A stretch of DNA of 64,000 nt from Beijerinckiaceae bacterium (GTDB taxonomy: Bacteria > Pseudomonadota > Alphaproteobacteria > Rhizobiales > Beijerinckiaceae): the NCBI GenBank assembly GCA_024304885.1, contig JALJOM010000003.1:1956110-2020109 (forward strand). Direction: 5' to 3'. Shown piece by piece: positions 27,916-36,646 of the stretch. Position 1 is the first letter of the stretch. Every line of letters begins with the position of its first letter. Under the pieces are notes generated by a model. That model saw only the letters and a list, made by a program, of their open reading frames with translations. It searched no databases and was not told the DNA's origin. The translations under genes and the position numbers were made by a program.

Positions 27916-28286
27916 GGGCGAGGCCCCGACGGCCGGAGCGGCTCGAGGCCCGCACTAGGCTCGCCTGGCTGCGCGACCTCCGGCTCCGAGGACCGAAAAG
28001 GGGCGCGGCGTCCTGGCGTCGCGCTCGCGCCGGCCGTAGCGCGTCGGACAGGCGCCTCTTCCACGAAACGAGCACGAGAGCCTGTCTCGGCGTGACTTCG
28101 CCGCGCTCGAGGCAGCCGCGTTCCAGGCAGCCGCGCTCGAGGCAAATGTCTCGCCTCGCCGCGCGACGGTTGCAGTGCTCGTGCCGGGAAGGATCGATTC
28201 CCCGGGGCGTGGGTCGAATCTCCGGACCCGTCTCTTCCCCTTTGAAGCGTGAGGCACTCTTCAAAGGCGATGGATGCGAGCCGCGC
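27916..28286. other. Gene-free stretch with short direct repeats
   Basis: No convincing gene. At 28101-28145 a 15-base unit CCGCG(C/T)T(C/-)... occurs three times (CCGCGCTCGAGGCAG, CCGCGTTCCAGGCAG, CCGCGCTCGAGGCAA). Frames across it are Arg-rich and not protein-like. The pnp terminator candidate lies at its right end. Confidence 0.5.
28239..28267 (-). terminator. Hairpin downstream of pnp
   Basis: Perfect 9-base inverted repeat CCTTTGAAG / CTTCAAAGG with an 11-base loop, 20 bases after the pnp stop. No T run follows on the minus strand, so it may be a 3' stability hairpin or a Rho-assisted end rather than a classical intrinsic terminator. Confidence 0.45.
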
Positions 28287-30431
28287 CTATTCGCCGGCCT
28301 CCTGCGCTTCCAGCTTCTCCTTGCCTTCGAGGTCTTCCCCGGTCTCTTGATCGACGAGCCGCATGGAGAGCCGCACCTTGCCGCGATCGTCGAAGCCGAG
28401 CAGCTTCACCTTGACCTTGTCGCCTTCCTTCACGACATCGGCGGTCCTCGCGACCCGCCCCTTGGCGAGCTGGGAAATATGGACGAGCCCGTCCTTCGAG
28501 CCGAAGAAGTTCACGAAGGCGCCGAAATCCACGACCTTCACGACCGTGCCCTCGTAGATCTGGCCGACCTCCGGATCCATGGCGATCGACTTGATCCAAT
28601 TGACCGCGGCGCGGATCGAGTCGGCATCGGACGAGGCGACCTTCACCGTGCCGTCGTCCTCGATATTGATCTTGGCGCCAGTCTTCTCGACGATCTCGCG
28701 GATCACCTTGCCGCCGGTGCCGATGACCTCCCGGATCTTGTCGGTCGCGATCCGGAAGCTCTCGATCCGCGGCGCGAACTCGCCGAGCTCGGCGCGGGCT
28801 CCGGCCAAGGCCTTGCCCATCTCGGCGAGGATATGCATCCGGCCCTGCTTCGCCTGGTCGAGGGCGACCCGCATGATCTCCTCGTTGATGCCGGTGATCT
28901 TGATGTCCATCTGGAGCGAGGTGATCCCGTCCTCGGTCCCCGCGACCTTGAAATCCATGTCGCCGAGATGGTCCTCGTCGCCCAGGATGTCGGAGAGGAC
29001 GGCGTAGCGCTCGCCTTCGAGGATCAGCCCCATGGCGATTCCCGCGGTCGGCCGCTTCAAGGGAACGCCGGCGTCCATCAAGGCGAGCGACGAGCCGCAG
29101 ACCGTCGCCATCGACGACGAGCCGTTCGATTCGGTGATCTCGGAGACGACCCGCACCGTGTAGGGAAATTCCGCCGCCGTCGGCAGCATCGGATGGATGG
29201 CGCGCCAGGCGAGCTTGCCGTGGCCGATCTCGCGCCGGCCGGGCGAGCCCATCCGGCCGGTCTCGCCGACCGAATAAGGCGGGAAATTGTAATGGAGCAG
29301 GAAGCGCTCCTTGTAGGTACCCTCGAGACTATCGACGAATTGCTCGTCCTCGCCGGTGCCGAGCGTGGCGACGACCAGAGCTTGGGTCTCGCCGCGGGTG
29401 AAGAGCGCGGACCCGTGGGCGCGCGGCAGCACGCCGACCTCGGCGACGATCGGGCGCACGGTGCGCTTGTCGCGCCCGTCGATCCTGATCCCGGTGTCGA
29501 GGATGTTCCAGCGCACGACCTTGGCCTGGAGATCATGGAAGACCTCGGCGACGAGGTCGGCCGGGAAGCGCGGCTCGGCCTCGGCGGGGAACAGCGCCGC
29601 CAGGACTTTCGCCTTCACCTTGTCCACCGCCTCGTAGCGCAGCTGCTTCGCGGTGATCTTGTAGGCCTCGCGCAGCTCGGCCTCGGCGATGTCGCGGACG
29701 ACGGCCTCGACCTCGGTCTTGTCGGGCGCGACGAGATCGCGCGGCTCCTTGGCGGCGCGCTCCGCGAGCCTGATGATCGCGTCGATCACCGGCTGGAACC
29801 CTCTGTGGCCGGTCATGACCGCCTCGAGCATGGTCGCCTCGGAAAGCTCCTTGGCCTCCGATTCGACCATGAGCACGGCATCGCCGGTGCCTGCGACGAC
29901 GAGGTCGAGCGCCGATTCCTTCATTTGCTCGAGCGTCGGGTTGAGCTTCAGGGCGCCGTTGATATAGCCGACCCGCGCCGCCCCGACCGGCCCCATGAAG
30001 GGGATCCCCGAGAGCGTCAGTGCCGCCGAGGTCGCGACCATCGAAAGGATATCGGGGTCGTTCTCGAGATCATGGCTCAGCACCGTGACGATGACCTGGG
30101 TATCGTTGCGATAGCCGTCCGGGAACAGGGGGCGGATCGGACGATCGATCAGGCGCGAGACGAGCGTCTCCTTTTCCGAGGGCCGCCCCTCCCGCTTGAA
30201 GTAGCCGCCCGGGATCCGCCCGGCGGCAAAGGCCTTCTCTTGGTAGTTGACGGTGAGAGGAAAGAAATCTTGGCCGGGCTTGACGCTCCTCGCCGAGACG
30301 ACGGTCGCGAGAACCGTGGTCTCACCATAGGTGGCGAGAACCGCGCCGTCGGCTTGGCGGGCGATCTTGCCGGTCTCGAGCACGAGCTTGCGCCCGGCCC
30401 AGTCGAGCTCTTCACGATGGATATCGAACAT
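28287..30431 (-). CDS. pnp: Polyribonucleotide nucleotidyltransferase (PNPase)
   Basis: 3'-5' phosphorolytic exoribonuclease, trimeric, part of the degradosome; 714 residues. Two RNase PH domains are visible: first with [21 protein letters not shown], second with [20 protein letters not shown], then [21 protein letters not shown] domain ([20 protein letters not shown]) and an S1 domain ([20 protein letters not shown]) close the protein. ATG 30431 starts at the family N-terminus. It lies downstream of rpsO, the classical rpsO-pnp order, often autoregulated through RNase III cleavage in the leader. Confidence 0.97.
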   Translation of the reverse strand: MFDIHREELDWAGRKLVLETGKIARQADGAVLATYGETTVLATVVSARSVKPGQDFFPLTVNYQEKAFAAGRIPGGYFKREGRPSEKETLVSRLIDRPIRPLFPDGYRNDTQVIVTVLSHDLENDPDILSMVATSAALTLSGIPFMGPVGAARVGYINGALKLNPTLEQMKESALDLVVAGTGDAVLMVESEAKELSEATMLEAVMTGHRGFQPVIDAIIRLAERAAKEPRDLVAPDKTEVEAVVRDIAEAELREAYKITAKQLRYEAVDKVKAKVLAALFPAEAEPRFPADLVAEVFHDLQAKVVRWNILDTGIRIDGRDKRTVRPIVAEVGVLPRAHGSALFTRGETQALVVATLGTGEDEQFVDSLEGTYKERFLLHYNFPPYSVGETGRMGSPGRREIGHGKLAWRAIHPMLPTAAEFPYTVRVVSEITESNGSSSMATVCGSSLALMDAGVPLKRPTAGIAMGLILEGERYAVLSDILGDEDHLGDMDFKVAGTEDGITSLQMDIKITGINEEIMRVALDQAKQGRMHILAEMGKALAGARAELGEFAPRIESFRIATDKIREVIGTGGKVIREIVEKTGAKINIEDDGTVKVASSDADSIRAAVNWIKSIAMDPEVGQIYEGTVVKVVDFGAFVNFFGSKDGLVHISQLAKGRVARTADVVKEGDKVKVKLLGFDDRGKVRLSMRLVDQETGEDLEGKEKLEAQEAGE

Positions 30432-30773
30432 AGGTATGGTCTTTCTCGGCTGAGGGAGAGAAGCCGCAGGCCAGAGCAAGACGGCGAGACGCTGTCGCTT
30501 GCGCCACGGGCGGCGCAGCGGACAGCACCCGGCGATCCTGCCATGGCGCGTCGGTTCGATCTCGGTTTCGGGCAGAGCGGCCCCATGCCGCCCGGTCCCG
30601 CGCGGGACGCAGGACCAGATCGCACATTAACGGATTCTGCGCGAAGTCATAAGTCCGGGCGCGCGCCCGTGCGGCGTGCGCGGACACGCACGCCGGGAGG
30701 TCCGGGCCTGTATCGCACGGACGGCACTCCGGTCCCGCGACAGGGGACCGTGCGGACGAGCGTCGGGGATCCT
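30432..30773. other. rpsO-pnp intercistronic region
   Basis: A 342-base gene-free stretch containing two clear inverted repeats: CGGTCCC/GGGACCG (30730-30750) just after rpsO, and CGGCGTGC/GCACGCCG (30672-30695) nearer pnp. By analogy with other rpsO-pnp operons, these could be the rpsO terminator/attenuator and the pnp leader hairpin processed by RNase III. A separate pnp promoter may be here but was not identified. Confidence 0.5.
30730..30750 (-). terminator. Hairpin just downstream of rpsO
   Basis: 7-base perfect stem CGGTCCC/GGGACCG with a 7-base loop, 24 bases after the rpsO stop on the minus strand. Likely attenuator or terminator between rpsO and pnp. Confidence 0.45.
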
Positions 30774-31043
30774 TCAGCGCCGGATCTTGAGCCGTTCGAT
30801 CAAGGACTTGTATCTCGGCTCGTCCCTGGCCTTGACGTAGTCGAGCAGCTGGCGACGCTGCGAGACGAGCTTCAAGAGACCGCGGCGTGAATGATTGTCC
30901 TTCACGTGAGTCTTGAAATGCTCGGTGAGATTGACGATCCGCTCGGTGAGGATCGCGACCTGCACCTCGGGCGAGCCGGTATCGCCGGCCTTCAAAGCAT
31001 ATTCCTTGACGAGCGCCTGCTTGCGCTCGGGCGTGATCGACAT
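30774..31043 (-). CDS. rpsO: 30S ribosomal protein S15
   Basis: 89 residues, the exact usual length. It begins [20 protein letters not shown] and has the family core [16 protein letters not shown] and [20 protein letters not shown]. Binds 16S rRNA early in assembly. ATG 31043 matches the family start. It precedes pnp; truB, a common upstream neighbour, is absent. Confidence 0.97.
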   Translation of the reverse strand: MSITPERKQALVKEYALKAGDTGSPEVQVAILTERIVNLTEHFKTHVKDNHSRRGLLKLVSQRRQLLDYVKARDEPRYKSLIERLKIRR

Positions 31044-31438
31044 CGAATGACCCTTTTCGATCGAGGAAGCTCGGACCATTGGAGGCCCCGCCGGGATGTC
31101 GTCCAGCCGGGGTCACCACAAACGAGTGCGGGTCCGTTCGCAGAGCGTGCGTTATACAGGAAATCGCGGCCGATGAAAGACGGTTTCGCGAATGCGAAGC
31201 TGGACACTGCCCCCGCCGCCGCTGGCCGGCCTCTGCGACAAGTTGACGCCCTAGCTGCACCTTGACCGCGTTCGAGCCGGGCCATTAGCGTCCCGGCTAA
31301 CCGATCGTGGCAAGCATGTCGCGGTCAGGGGATGGGGTGCCCCCGCAACCGCCTTCGAGGCTGATGACTCCTACACTGATCGGCTCCTTGCGAGAGGAGC
31401 GAAGGGTCGATGCTCGGCCCGATGGTAGGAGAACCCCA
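31044..31438. other. Divergent intergenic region upstream of rpsO
   Basis: 395 bases without a supported gene between the divergent rpsO and a small membrane-protein gene. It should hold promoters for both; no consensus pair was convincing. Confidence 0.4.
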
Positions 31439-31885
31439 ATGGATCAGAATATATCGACGCTCCTCGGCCCCGTGCTGATCATCGTCGGAAGCGGCCTTCT
31501 AGCCGGAGGCCTGCTGTACTTTGCCGGCATCCAATACCTTCGATCCACCCTCGAGGCTGTCGCAGCTCTTGTCGGCGGTGTCGTGCTCGTCGGGATAACA
31601 GTAATTGCCTTCATGGCCGATAATGGTGGCTTTTTCTTCCAGGCTCAGAAAATCTATGTCTCCCAATGCTATCTAGATGGTGAGACCGCCCATCCCGAGG
31701 CAAGGGCGACGAATGACAACGCGGCCGGTCGCTTTATCTCCGAATGCATCACGAAGCTCGGCTATGAATGGTCTCCGGACCATACCAAATGCCGGAACTT
31801 CCTGGTCCCCATGAACGCATTTTGCTATCTTCCGACGAACCCGTTCAGCCGGGCGGTGACGAAGGCGCAGCTCTTGTTCGAGTGA
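31439..31885 (+). CDS. Small membrane protein with Cys motif, paralogue 1
   Basis: 148 residues. Two hydrophobic helices (LGPVLIIVGSGLLAGGLLYF and LEAVAALVGGVVLVGITVIAF) are followed by a likely exported C-terminal part. That part has conserved cysteines and the motif KLGYEWSPDHTKCRN...PMNAFCYLPTNPFSRAV. ATG 31439 has GGAG 8 bases upstream. A paralogue lies 240 bases downstream with about half the residues identical, and a relic of the C-terminus is at 41283. Family not recognised. Confidence 0.8.
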   Translation: MDQNISTLLGPVLIIVGSGLLAGGLLYFAGIQYLRSTLEAVAALVGGVVLVGITVIAFMADNGGFFFQAQKIYVSQCYLDGETAHPEARATNDNAAGRFISECITKLGYEWSPDHTKCRNFLVPMNAFCYLPTNPFSRAVTKAQLLFE

Positions 31886-31919
31886 GCGGCCGAGCCGGCG
31901 GCACTGCCGCGCCGGACCG

Positions 31920-32021
31920 AAGCATTTTCCTGTGAAGCGGACGCCCGCTCGCGTCGAGAAAATGCGACCAAACAAAAATATGGAGCTGCTTTCTGATTCG
32001 ATCGGATCCGAAGCCGCTCCA
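31920..32021. repeat. Dispersed intergenic repeat, copy B
   Basis: AGCATTTTCCTGTGAAGCGG at the left, AACAAAAATATGGAGCTGCT in the middle, and ATCGGATCCGAAGCCGCTCC at the right match the CTAGAGC-family layout. It sits between the two paralogous membrane-protein genes. Confidence 0.7.
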
Positions 32022-32124
32022 GGCTCGGTCCGCACCCTCTTACCCGAGAATTCCGCCTGCAGTATGATGTGCTGACGGTACGGCACGAGCGTCCGACGCT
32101 GCGACCGAATGCGGGAGGCACGCC

Positions 32125-32577
32125 ATGGACCACCGCATGACGATGCTCCTGGTTCCTTGGGGCCTTCTCATCGGGTGTGCGCTCGTCGCGGGGGGTGGCC
32201 TGTATTTGTTCTTCGACGCCCGCTACGTGCTCCAGTCCAAGCTCCAGGCGATCGCTGCCCTCGTGGTGGGCCTTCTGATCATCTTCGTGACCGAGGTTTC
32301 CATCGTCGCCTACAACGGCGCTGCCTTCTTCCTGGCGCAGAAGGAATACGTGTCGAAATGCTACGCGGAGGGAGAAGCGGCTTTTCCTGCGGAACGGGCG
32401 ACCAAGGACAATGCCGCCGGCGCCCAGGTTTTTGAATGCGTACGCAAGCTCGGCTACGAATGGACGCCCGATCATTGGAAGTGCCGGACTCTCGTGATCC
32501 CGATGAATGCGTATTGCTGGCTTCCGACGAACCCCTTCAGCCGAGCCGTGACCCGAGTTCAGCTTCTGCTCGAGTGA
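32125..32577 (+). CDS. Small membrane protein with Cys motif, paralogue 2
   Basis: 150 residues, same layout as the protein at 31439: two helices (WGLLIGCALVAGGGLYLFFD, LQAIAALVVGLLIIFVTEV), then KEYVSKCYAEGEAAFPAERA, an FECVRKLGYEWTPDHWKCRT stretch, and PMNAYCWLPTNPFSRAV. Four C-terminal cysteines align between the paralogues (KCY/QCY, FEC/SEC, KCR, YCW/FCY), suggesting two disulfides in the periplasm. Clearly a tandem duplication. Function unknown. Confidence 0.82.
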   Translation: MDHRMTMLLVPWGLLIGCALVAGGGLYLFFDARYVLQSKLQAIAALVVGLLIIFVTEVSIVAYNGAAFFLAQKEYVSKCYAEGEAAFPAERATKDNAAGAQVFECVRKLGYEWTPDHWKCRTLVIPMNAYCWLPTNPFSRAVTRVQLLLE

Positions 32578-32735
32578 CAGCGCCGCCCTCCCCGCTCCGG
32601 TCCGCGTCCCACAAAGGCACCGAAGGTGCTCGAGCGGGAGGGCATTTACGCCGTACGACGTTGCGGATATCGTCCCGGCGAGATCGGCGGACCCCATGTC
32701 CGGCCGATCCGATCGAGTGACCACGGGAAAAGCCG

Positions 32736-33131
32736 ATGAAGGAGCACGAAGGCAGCGGGACACAGGGCGACGACGAGCCGAAAGGGCCGGAGAGCAAGCC
32801 GGCACGACCTCGGCGTTCTCACGCGCGCGCGCTCGTGATCAGCTCTGCCTTGGTCGTCATCTGCTTCCTCGTGCATATTTTCATCCTGTTCATGATCGAT
32901 CCGACGACGGTCCAGAACTTTTCCAAGCTCAATACCTACGCGCTCGGCAGCATCCCGCTCGCGATGGGTCTCGTCTTCTTCTTCGACGCCATCACACATT
33001 TCAGGAAGATCGAGGCGCGCTCGCCGGTCCATCTCGTCCCGTTGCTTTTCGCCGTCGTCTTCGGCGGCCTCAGCATCCAGGGCCTTCTCGGCTTCATGAT
33101 CTACCTCGTACGTCATACCGTCCTCATGTGA
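32736..33131 (+). CDS. Small membrane protein, unknown
   Basis: 131 residues with a ~30-residue charged N-terminus and three hydrophobic helices (ALVISSALVVICFLVHIFIL, YALGSIPLAMGLVFFFDAIT, LVPLLFAVVFGGLSIQGLLG). Same direction as the paralogue pair but without sequence similarity to them. Not recognised. Confidence 0.7.
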   Translation: MKEHEGSGTQGDDEPKGPESKPARPRRSHARALVISSALVVICFLVHIFILFMIDPTTVQNFSKLNTYALGSIPLAMGLVFFFDAITHFRKIEARSPVHLVPLLFAVVFGGLSIQGLLGFMIYLVRHTVLM

Positions 33132-33224
33132 GGCCGGTCGCGTCGCAGCAAGGCGTCATCGTTGCCGCAATTCGTCACCGCCGACGATCAGTCGCGGAGT
33201 CGCAATCCTGCAAGAAGGAATGTG

Positions 33225-33299
33225 TGGAGCCGGCGGAGGGACTTGAACACCCCATTTGCCAATTACGACTTGGCCGCTCTACCGTTGAGCTACACCGGC
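33225..33299 (-). tRNA. tRNA-Thr (anticodon CGT)
   Basis: 75 bases including encoded CCA. Acceptor stem GCCGGTG/CGCCGGC (one G-U pair), D arm GCTC...GAGC, anticodon stem GCCAA/TTGGC with loop GTCGTAA (anticodon CGT, reads ACG), T loop TTCAAGT. The T stem GGGTG/CCCTC contains one T-C mismatch and one G-U pair, somewhat weaker than usual. Confidence 0.93.
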
Positions 33300-33439
33300 G
33301 AAACACGAAGGGCGGGTCGATCGAGCTATCGTGGAAACCTCGGCTCGCCTATTTCATTCACCTGCATGAACCGACCTCTTCTCGGGCTCGACCGAGCCGA
33401 GAGACCCGACAAGGCTCGATATTCGTTCCATGCTCTACT

Positions 33440-33472
33440 CTTTACCACGCTACGCCCTTTACCACGCTACGC
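33440..33472. repeat. Two direct copies of a 16 bp unit
   Basis: CTTTACCACGCTACGC at 33440-33455 and again at 33457-33472, just after the stop of the FemAB-like gene. Function unknown. Confidence 0.6.
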
Positions 33473-33482
33473 TCTTTGCATG

Positions 33483-34514
33483 CTATGATTGTGGGTAATG
33501 CTCTCTCGCAGGTCCAGAGACACCAGTCTCTATTTCCCTGGAAGTACCGCTCGGCGCATGTCTCTGAAGCCACCAGCTTCGAAGCTCGAGCAGGCGCCGC
33601 AGAACCTCGGCAGGCAGGAGAGCCTGCCAGCTTCGATGCAAGCCCAGGTGGAGAGCTATCCGGCCTCTCGATGTCAAGGGCACGAAATAACGCCGAAACT
33701 CCAGCTGCTCGAATCCCAGGCGACGCTTGAATTCTGCGATGCTGCTGTCCGTCTTTTGCCCGTAGGTGAACTTTCCGTAGATCAGATATTCGAGGCCGCG
33801 TTGGTGACAACGCTCGACGGCCTTGACGATCAAGGCGATGATCGTACGCTTGTCTTGATGCGCATTCAAGCAGAGAATCTGCATGATGCGTGCCGTATCG
33901 CCGGTGAAGACATACTTCATGAAGCCGATGAGCTGGCCATTGTAGTATGCCCCCAGGAATTCACAGCGGTCGAGGTAGCTGCTGTTGTCGCGACGAACGG
34001 CCTCGAGGCTCTTGCCGTAGTGCCAGAACTTGCGACCCTGGCGAATCGGCGTTTCGTCGTACATGGTCTTGATGCCTGCGACGAGCTCGTCGTCGAAGGT
34101 CGCCACGCGGACTTCGACGCCACGCTTCGCCGCACGCCTCGTGTTCTTGCGCGCCTCCTGGGGTAGCCCTTCCCACCACGCGGCGTAATCCCGGGTGCGG
34201 ATCGCAGCCACATTGTCCATCTCGAAGGGGAAGCCCGCCCCGACGGCCGAGCCTTTGATGGGTGCGGAGAAAGCAAAAATGTCGGCCGGCAGTCCGCTTT
34301 GGCGAAGCGCCGCGACGAATTGTTCCGGCTTCGCGACGGGCTCGGTCTCGAGCCACTCCTCGTCCTTGATCGCCGCGATGCGCAACCACCGGCCGACCGA
34401 CACGACCTCGCGATCGTCGATCAGGCGCATCGGCACCAAAATCGACTTGCCCTTGAGCTTGATTTCAGACTGTTGCGCGTTCACATGAAGTCCCTGAGCA
34501 ATCGACATCGACAA
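33483..34514 (-). CDS. FemAB-like GNAT acyltransferase
   Basis: 343 residues. The C-terminal half (~100-290) has the FemAB/GNAT_6 layout: WWEGLPQEARKNTRRAAKRG, an alternating strand region LGAYYNGQLIGFMKYVFTGD, and YLIYGKFTYGQKTDSSIAEF followed by KRRLGFEQL. Such proteins transfer acyl or aminoacyl groups onto sugars or peptides and are frequent in exopolysaccharide loci (PEP-CTERM/XrtA-type FemAB-like). It is last in a four-gene minus-strand operon with two glycosyltransferases, suggesting modification of the polysaccharide. Substrate unknown. Confidence 0.8.
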   Translation of the reverse strand: MSMSIAQGLHVNAQQSEIKLKGKSILVPMRLIDDREVVSVGRWLRIAAIKDEEWLETEPVAKPEQFVAALRQSGLPADIFAFSAPIKGSAVGAGFPFEMDNVAAIRTRDYAAWWEGLPQEARKNTRRAAKRGVEVRVATFDDELVAGIKTMYDETPIRQGRKFWHYGKSLEAVRRDNSSYLDRCEFLGAYYNGQLIGFMKYVFTGDTARIMQILCLNAHQDKRTIIALIVKAVERCHQRGLEYLIYGKFTYGQKTDSSIAEFKRRLGFEQLEFRRYFVPLTSRGRIALHLGLHRSWQALLPAEVLRRLLELRSWWLQRHAPSGTSREIETGVSGPAREHYPQS

Positions 34515-34541
34515 GTGGTGAGCCCTCCCCGACGTCGGGTA

Positions 34542-35435
34542 TCACGCCGAGCGAAACAATCGCTTCAGGCGCGCCATTTGTTCGTTGCGGTGGAAGGCCA
34601 TCAATTCAGCCGAGACAGGACGCGGCATGCGCGTGATCGCGGCGAAGGTGTAGCCCGCGATGAATGACAACCCACCCACAACGAAGGGATGCAACCGCAT
34701 CTGGAAGATGCCGCGCAACAGCTCCCAGGCCGGATGTCCGCCGACGTAATAGGCCTTGCGTCCGTAATGAAAGCGGGCCATGAGCGGGCTCTGCTCCGCC
34801 GTGCCGATCTTGCGATGGTGGTAGCACACTTTTTCGAGGAAGGTGCGCGTTTTCCAGCCCCGCATCCGGGCTGTGGTGACCGCGACCCAGTCGATGGCGC
34901 CCCCCTTGATCGGAACATAGCCGCCGACGGCCTCGAAGCAGGCACGTCGAAAGAGCTGGCACGCACCGGACACGTGATCGAGATTGGCGCCGTCATGCGC
35001 ATAGCTGTGCTGGTCCGGCTTTTCGGCGTCTTCGACAAAGGGCGTGCCCACGACGCCGAGCCGGGGATCCTGGACGAAGCGATCGACCAGGAACGCGAAA
35101 TAGTCGGGCCCGAACGTGATATCGGCGTCGAGGTTCCCGATGATGTCGAAATCCAGATGCTTCAGCTTCTCGTATCCCGCATTGAAGGCGTTGGCCTTGG
35201 CGGCGAATTGCCGGTCTCTCCGGTCCGGCATGCGCACGAGCTCGATCCAATCGTGCTCGGCCGCATGGGTCGCGACGATCTCATCGGTCGAGTCCGTGGA
35301 ACCGTCGCTGACGATAATCCAGTGCGCGGGCCGCACCGTCTGCGCGGCGACGGCGCGGATGGTGTCGCCGATGAATGCCTCCTCGTTTCGGGCCGGCGTG
35401 ATCAGGACATAGCCGAGAGGCGCGGCCGCGTTCAC
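34542..35435 (-). CDS. Glycosyltransferase family 2
   Basis: 297 residues, GT-A fold. Shows the N-terminal LITPARNEEAFIGDTIRAVA, the DGSTDSTDEI loop, a DxD-type metal site in IIGNLDADITFG, and VSGACQLFRR. One weak hydrophobic stretch near the C-terminus (PFVVGGLSFIAGYTFAAI) may anchor it. Its start overlaps the end of the six-hairpin gene by 4 bases, so translation is coupled. Sugar donor unknown. Confidence 0.9.
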   Translation of the reverse strand: MNAAAPLGYVLITPARNEEAFIGDTIRAVAAQTVRPAHWIIVSDGSTDSTDEIVATHAAEHDWIELVRMPDRRDRQFAAKANAFNAGYEKLKHLDFDIIGNLDADITFGPDYFAFLVDRFVQDPRLGVVGTPFVEDAEKPDQHSYAHDGANLDHVSGACQLFRRACFEAVGGYVPIKGGAIDWVAVTTARMRGWKTRTFLEKVCYHHRKIGTAEQSPLMARFHYGRKAYYVGGHPAWELLRGIFQMRLHPFVVGGLSFIAGYTFAAITRMPRPVSAELMAFHRNEQMARLKRLFRSA

Positions 35436-36634
35436 GGCGCATCTCCAGCCGCGATCGCAGCCTTTGATTGCGGCTGCACATGCAACTTGCTTTCGAGATG
35501 CGCCAATGCCTTGAACATCGTTCCCTGGCCCCAGTGAAGCATCGGCGTGCGAACCTTCTTCCAGCCGAGATCACGATAATAGAAGTAGCCGGCGGGCGAT
35601 TGCATGTGGGTGATGGTCCAGCCGGCGACGCGGTCCGCGATCTCGAGAGCCTCGGCGTCCGTGTCGGAAAAGCCGCAGAGCGTATCTATCGCCTGGGCCG
35701 CACATTGAATATCGATCGGCAGGAGCCGGTCGTGCATATATTTAGGCCGGCCGTCGGCCTCGAAGAAGTGCCGTTTGAAATAGTCGTAGCCTCTCCACAT
35801 ATGCTCGACAAATTCGGTATCTTTCGTGCTGTCGTTATATCGCTTGAGGCTGTCGAGGTTGTAGCCCGTGTGGAAATTGTCGATCCAGTGATACTTCGAG
35901 GATTCGCCGTAGAACCAGGCGCCGTCCGCGTTCTGCCGTGCGCAGCTGTAGGCCATCGCCCTCCGAGCCAGCTCGACCATGTCAGGACGGCCGATCCGCG
36001 CGCCCACACGCGCGAGGAGCGCCGCTCCGATCATGTTCGAGTTGTGAATCGAGCTTTGGATGAAGCTGACATAGCTGAGGCAATCGCCGGTCGGCGTGCG
36101 TTCGCGGGGCAGCGTGAGGATCCAGTCGCAGACGCTGCTCGCCGCGTCGAGGTAGCGGGCCTCGCCGAATGTTTCGTACGCATCGACGAAGGCCTGCCCG
36201 ATCAGGCCGCTCCAGACGATGGTCGGCTCTCCCGCGGGGATCCGCCCTGCCCGGGTCGTGAAGGTGAACTCGTTGCCCCAGCAGAGCTGGGGGTAGCCCG
36301 GCGAACGATGCTGCAGCAACCAATCGAGGCACATTCGTGCGCTGTCGGCGTGGCTCTGATCTCCTGTGGTCCGAAACCGGCGCAGATAGCCCCACGCCAT
36401 ATAGCCCATGCCCTTCGTAGACGTGTGCGGGCGAATGCCGATCAGGGGGCGGATGTGGAACGGCGAGCGAAGCACGGCGGCGGTCAGGAGCCTTTCGAGC
36501 TTCGGCGAATTGAAGGTCAGCGCGCGCAGGAACGACATCTGACCGTCGCCAGGATCATAGGCGCGGTATCCGTGGTGCACGACCCACGAGCTCAAGCGCT
36601 CGAGACTATCCTGGATCGACGTCGTCGTCGGCAT
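35432..36634 (-). CDS. Six-hairpin (alpha/alpha) glycosidase-like protein
   Basis: 400 residues, wholly helical, with repeated aromatic-rich segments (STKGMGYMAWGYLRRF, IQSSIHNSNMIGAALLARVG, ADGAWFYGESSKYHWIDNFH, GYFYYRDLGWKKVRTPMLHW). This is the pattern of six-hairpin glycosidase-like proteins found in exopolysaccharide loci. Some are misannotated as delta-aminolevulinic acid dehydratase. No signal peptide. It may act on a lipid-linked oligosaccharide, but activity is not shown. Confidence 0.75.
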   Translation of the reverse strand: MPTTTSIQDSLERLSSWVVHHGYRAYDPGDGQMSFLRALTFNSPKLERLLTAAVLRSPFHIRPLIGIRPHTSTKGMGYMAWGYLRRFRTTGDQSHADSARMCLDWLLQHRSPGYPQLCWGNEFTFTTRAGRIPAGEPTIVWSGLIGQAFVDAYETFGEARYLDAASSVCDWILTLPRERTPTGDCLSYVSFIQSSIHNSNMIGAALLARVGARIGRPDMVELARRAMAYSCARQNADGAWFYGESSKYHWIDNFHTGYNLDSLKRYNDSTKDTEFVEHMWRGYDYFKRHFFEADGRPKYMHDRLLPIDIQCAAQAIDTLCGFSDTDAEALEIADRVAGWTITHMQSPAGYFYYRDLGWKKVRTPMLHWGQGTMFKALAHLESKLHVQPQSKAAIAAGDAP

Positions 36635-36646
36635 CGGGGACAGCCC

